Shown here one piece after another: positions 63,958 to 64,000 of a stretch of 64,000 nt of DNA. Below the pieces are notes generated by a model, which saw only the letters and a list, made by a program, of their open reading frames with translations, did not search any database and was not told where the DNA came from. The position numbers were made by a program, and so were the translations under genes. The number at the start of each line of letters is the position of its first letter. Position 1 is the stretch's first letter. Source of the DNA: Bacteroidales bacterium (GTDB lineage Bacteria > Bacteroidota > Bacteroidia > Bacteroidales > Muribaculaceae); contig CAJTFH010000013.1 in the NCBI GenBank assembly GCA_910575545.1, positions 22,069-86,068 of the forward strand, written 5' to 3'.

Positions 63958-64000
63958 TAGCCTACGGACACATGCATTAGGAGTAATTCTTTTGTATGAA

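Larger units (their letters stand above)
21371..64000. mobile_element. Integrative and conjugative element, CTnDOT-like (left part; right end outside window)
   Basis: The element starts next to tRNA-Lys with a tyrosine recombinase and continues to the window edge with excision genes, RteB/RteC-like regulators, mobA/mobB/mobC and traA-traE. The left boundary is inferred from the tRNA/integrase arrangement; I could not find a second copy of the tRNA 3' end in the window, as expected if the right end is beyond 64,000. Cargo includes an RHS toxin module, a ketosynthase/TetR module and a nested group II intron. Confidence 0.88.

Noticed and set aside
21371..64000. CRISPR array or cas genes
   Set aside because: The direct repeats seen (40-bp tandem units, 23-bp pair, GGTGTAA sites) lack regular unique spacers and no cas-like protein is present.

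Overview
The window looks like a chromosome segment of a gut Bacteroidales bacterium, probably of the Muribaculaceae/Bacteroides group. The evidence is the gene families (DUF4292 lipoprotein, EnvC-like M23 protein, SUI1 factor, lipoproteins, Por-type C-terminal tails), many promoters with the Bacteroidetes -7 box TAnnTTTG, and conjugation genes of the CTnDOT type. No species can be named from the sequence alone.

Chromosomal part (about 1-21,370). It holds a secreted repeat-rich protein, a sodium-coupled transporter, a six-hairpin glycosidase, and the conserved run dut - TPR protein - DUF4292 lipoprotein - EnvC-like protein - flippase. A minus-strand group follows: TsaC/YciO-type protein, SUI1 factor and two lipoproteins. 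Then come a DJ-1 family protein, a TPR protein, a UmuC polymerase, an AraC-type regulator, a prolyl-tRNA editing protein, a lipoprotein nitroreductase and a tRNA-Lys(CTT) gene with its own promoter and terminator.

Integrative and conjugative element (about 21,371 to beyond 64,000). A tyrosine recombinase lies directly downstream of the tRNA-Lys, so the left end (attL) is probably the 3' end of that tRNA. The right end is outside the window. Inside are (i) an excision module on the minus strand: two small HTH proteins, an Exc/topoisomerase-III-like protein that has lost its catalytic residues, a DUF3945-type protein and a small HTH-like protein; (ii) DUF1896 and a roughly 2,023-residue methylase/MutS-I/helicase protein, split inside its Walker A loop by a 2.5-kb group II intron with its own maturase; (iii) cargo: a secreted partner protein, a 3,087-residue SpvB/RHS protein ending in a JAB/JAMM-like metallopeptidase toxin, and an overlapping lipoprotein that is probably its immunity protein; (iv) a signalling/regulatory island: TetR - StlD/DarB-like ketosynthase - TetR - degenerate RteB-like NtrC-family regulator - RteC-family protein, with overlapping divergent promoters, palindromic operators and a three-copy hairpin element; (v) mobilization genes mobA/mobB/mobC on the minus strand and traA-traE on the plus strand.

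How the parts fit. Integrase, excision proteins, RteB/RteC-like regulators and mob/tra genes are the expected CTnDOT-like life cycle, with altered regulators. Two promoters 32.7 kb apart (upstream of DUF1896 and upstream of the tra operon) share a 38-bp upstream element, 33/38 identical, exactly 43 nt before the same CTTTGCA box. This suggests one element-encoded activator controls both operons. The ketosynthase flanked by two TetR genes could be a small-molecule signalling circuit controlling transfer; that is inference.
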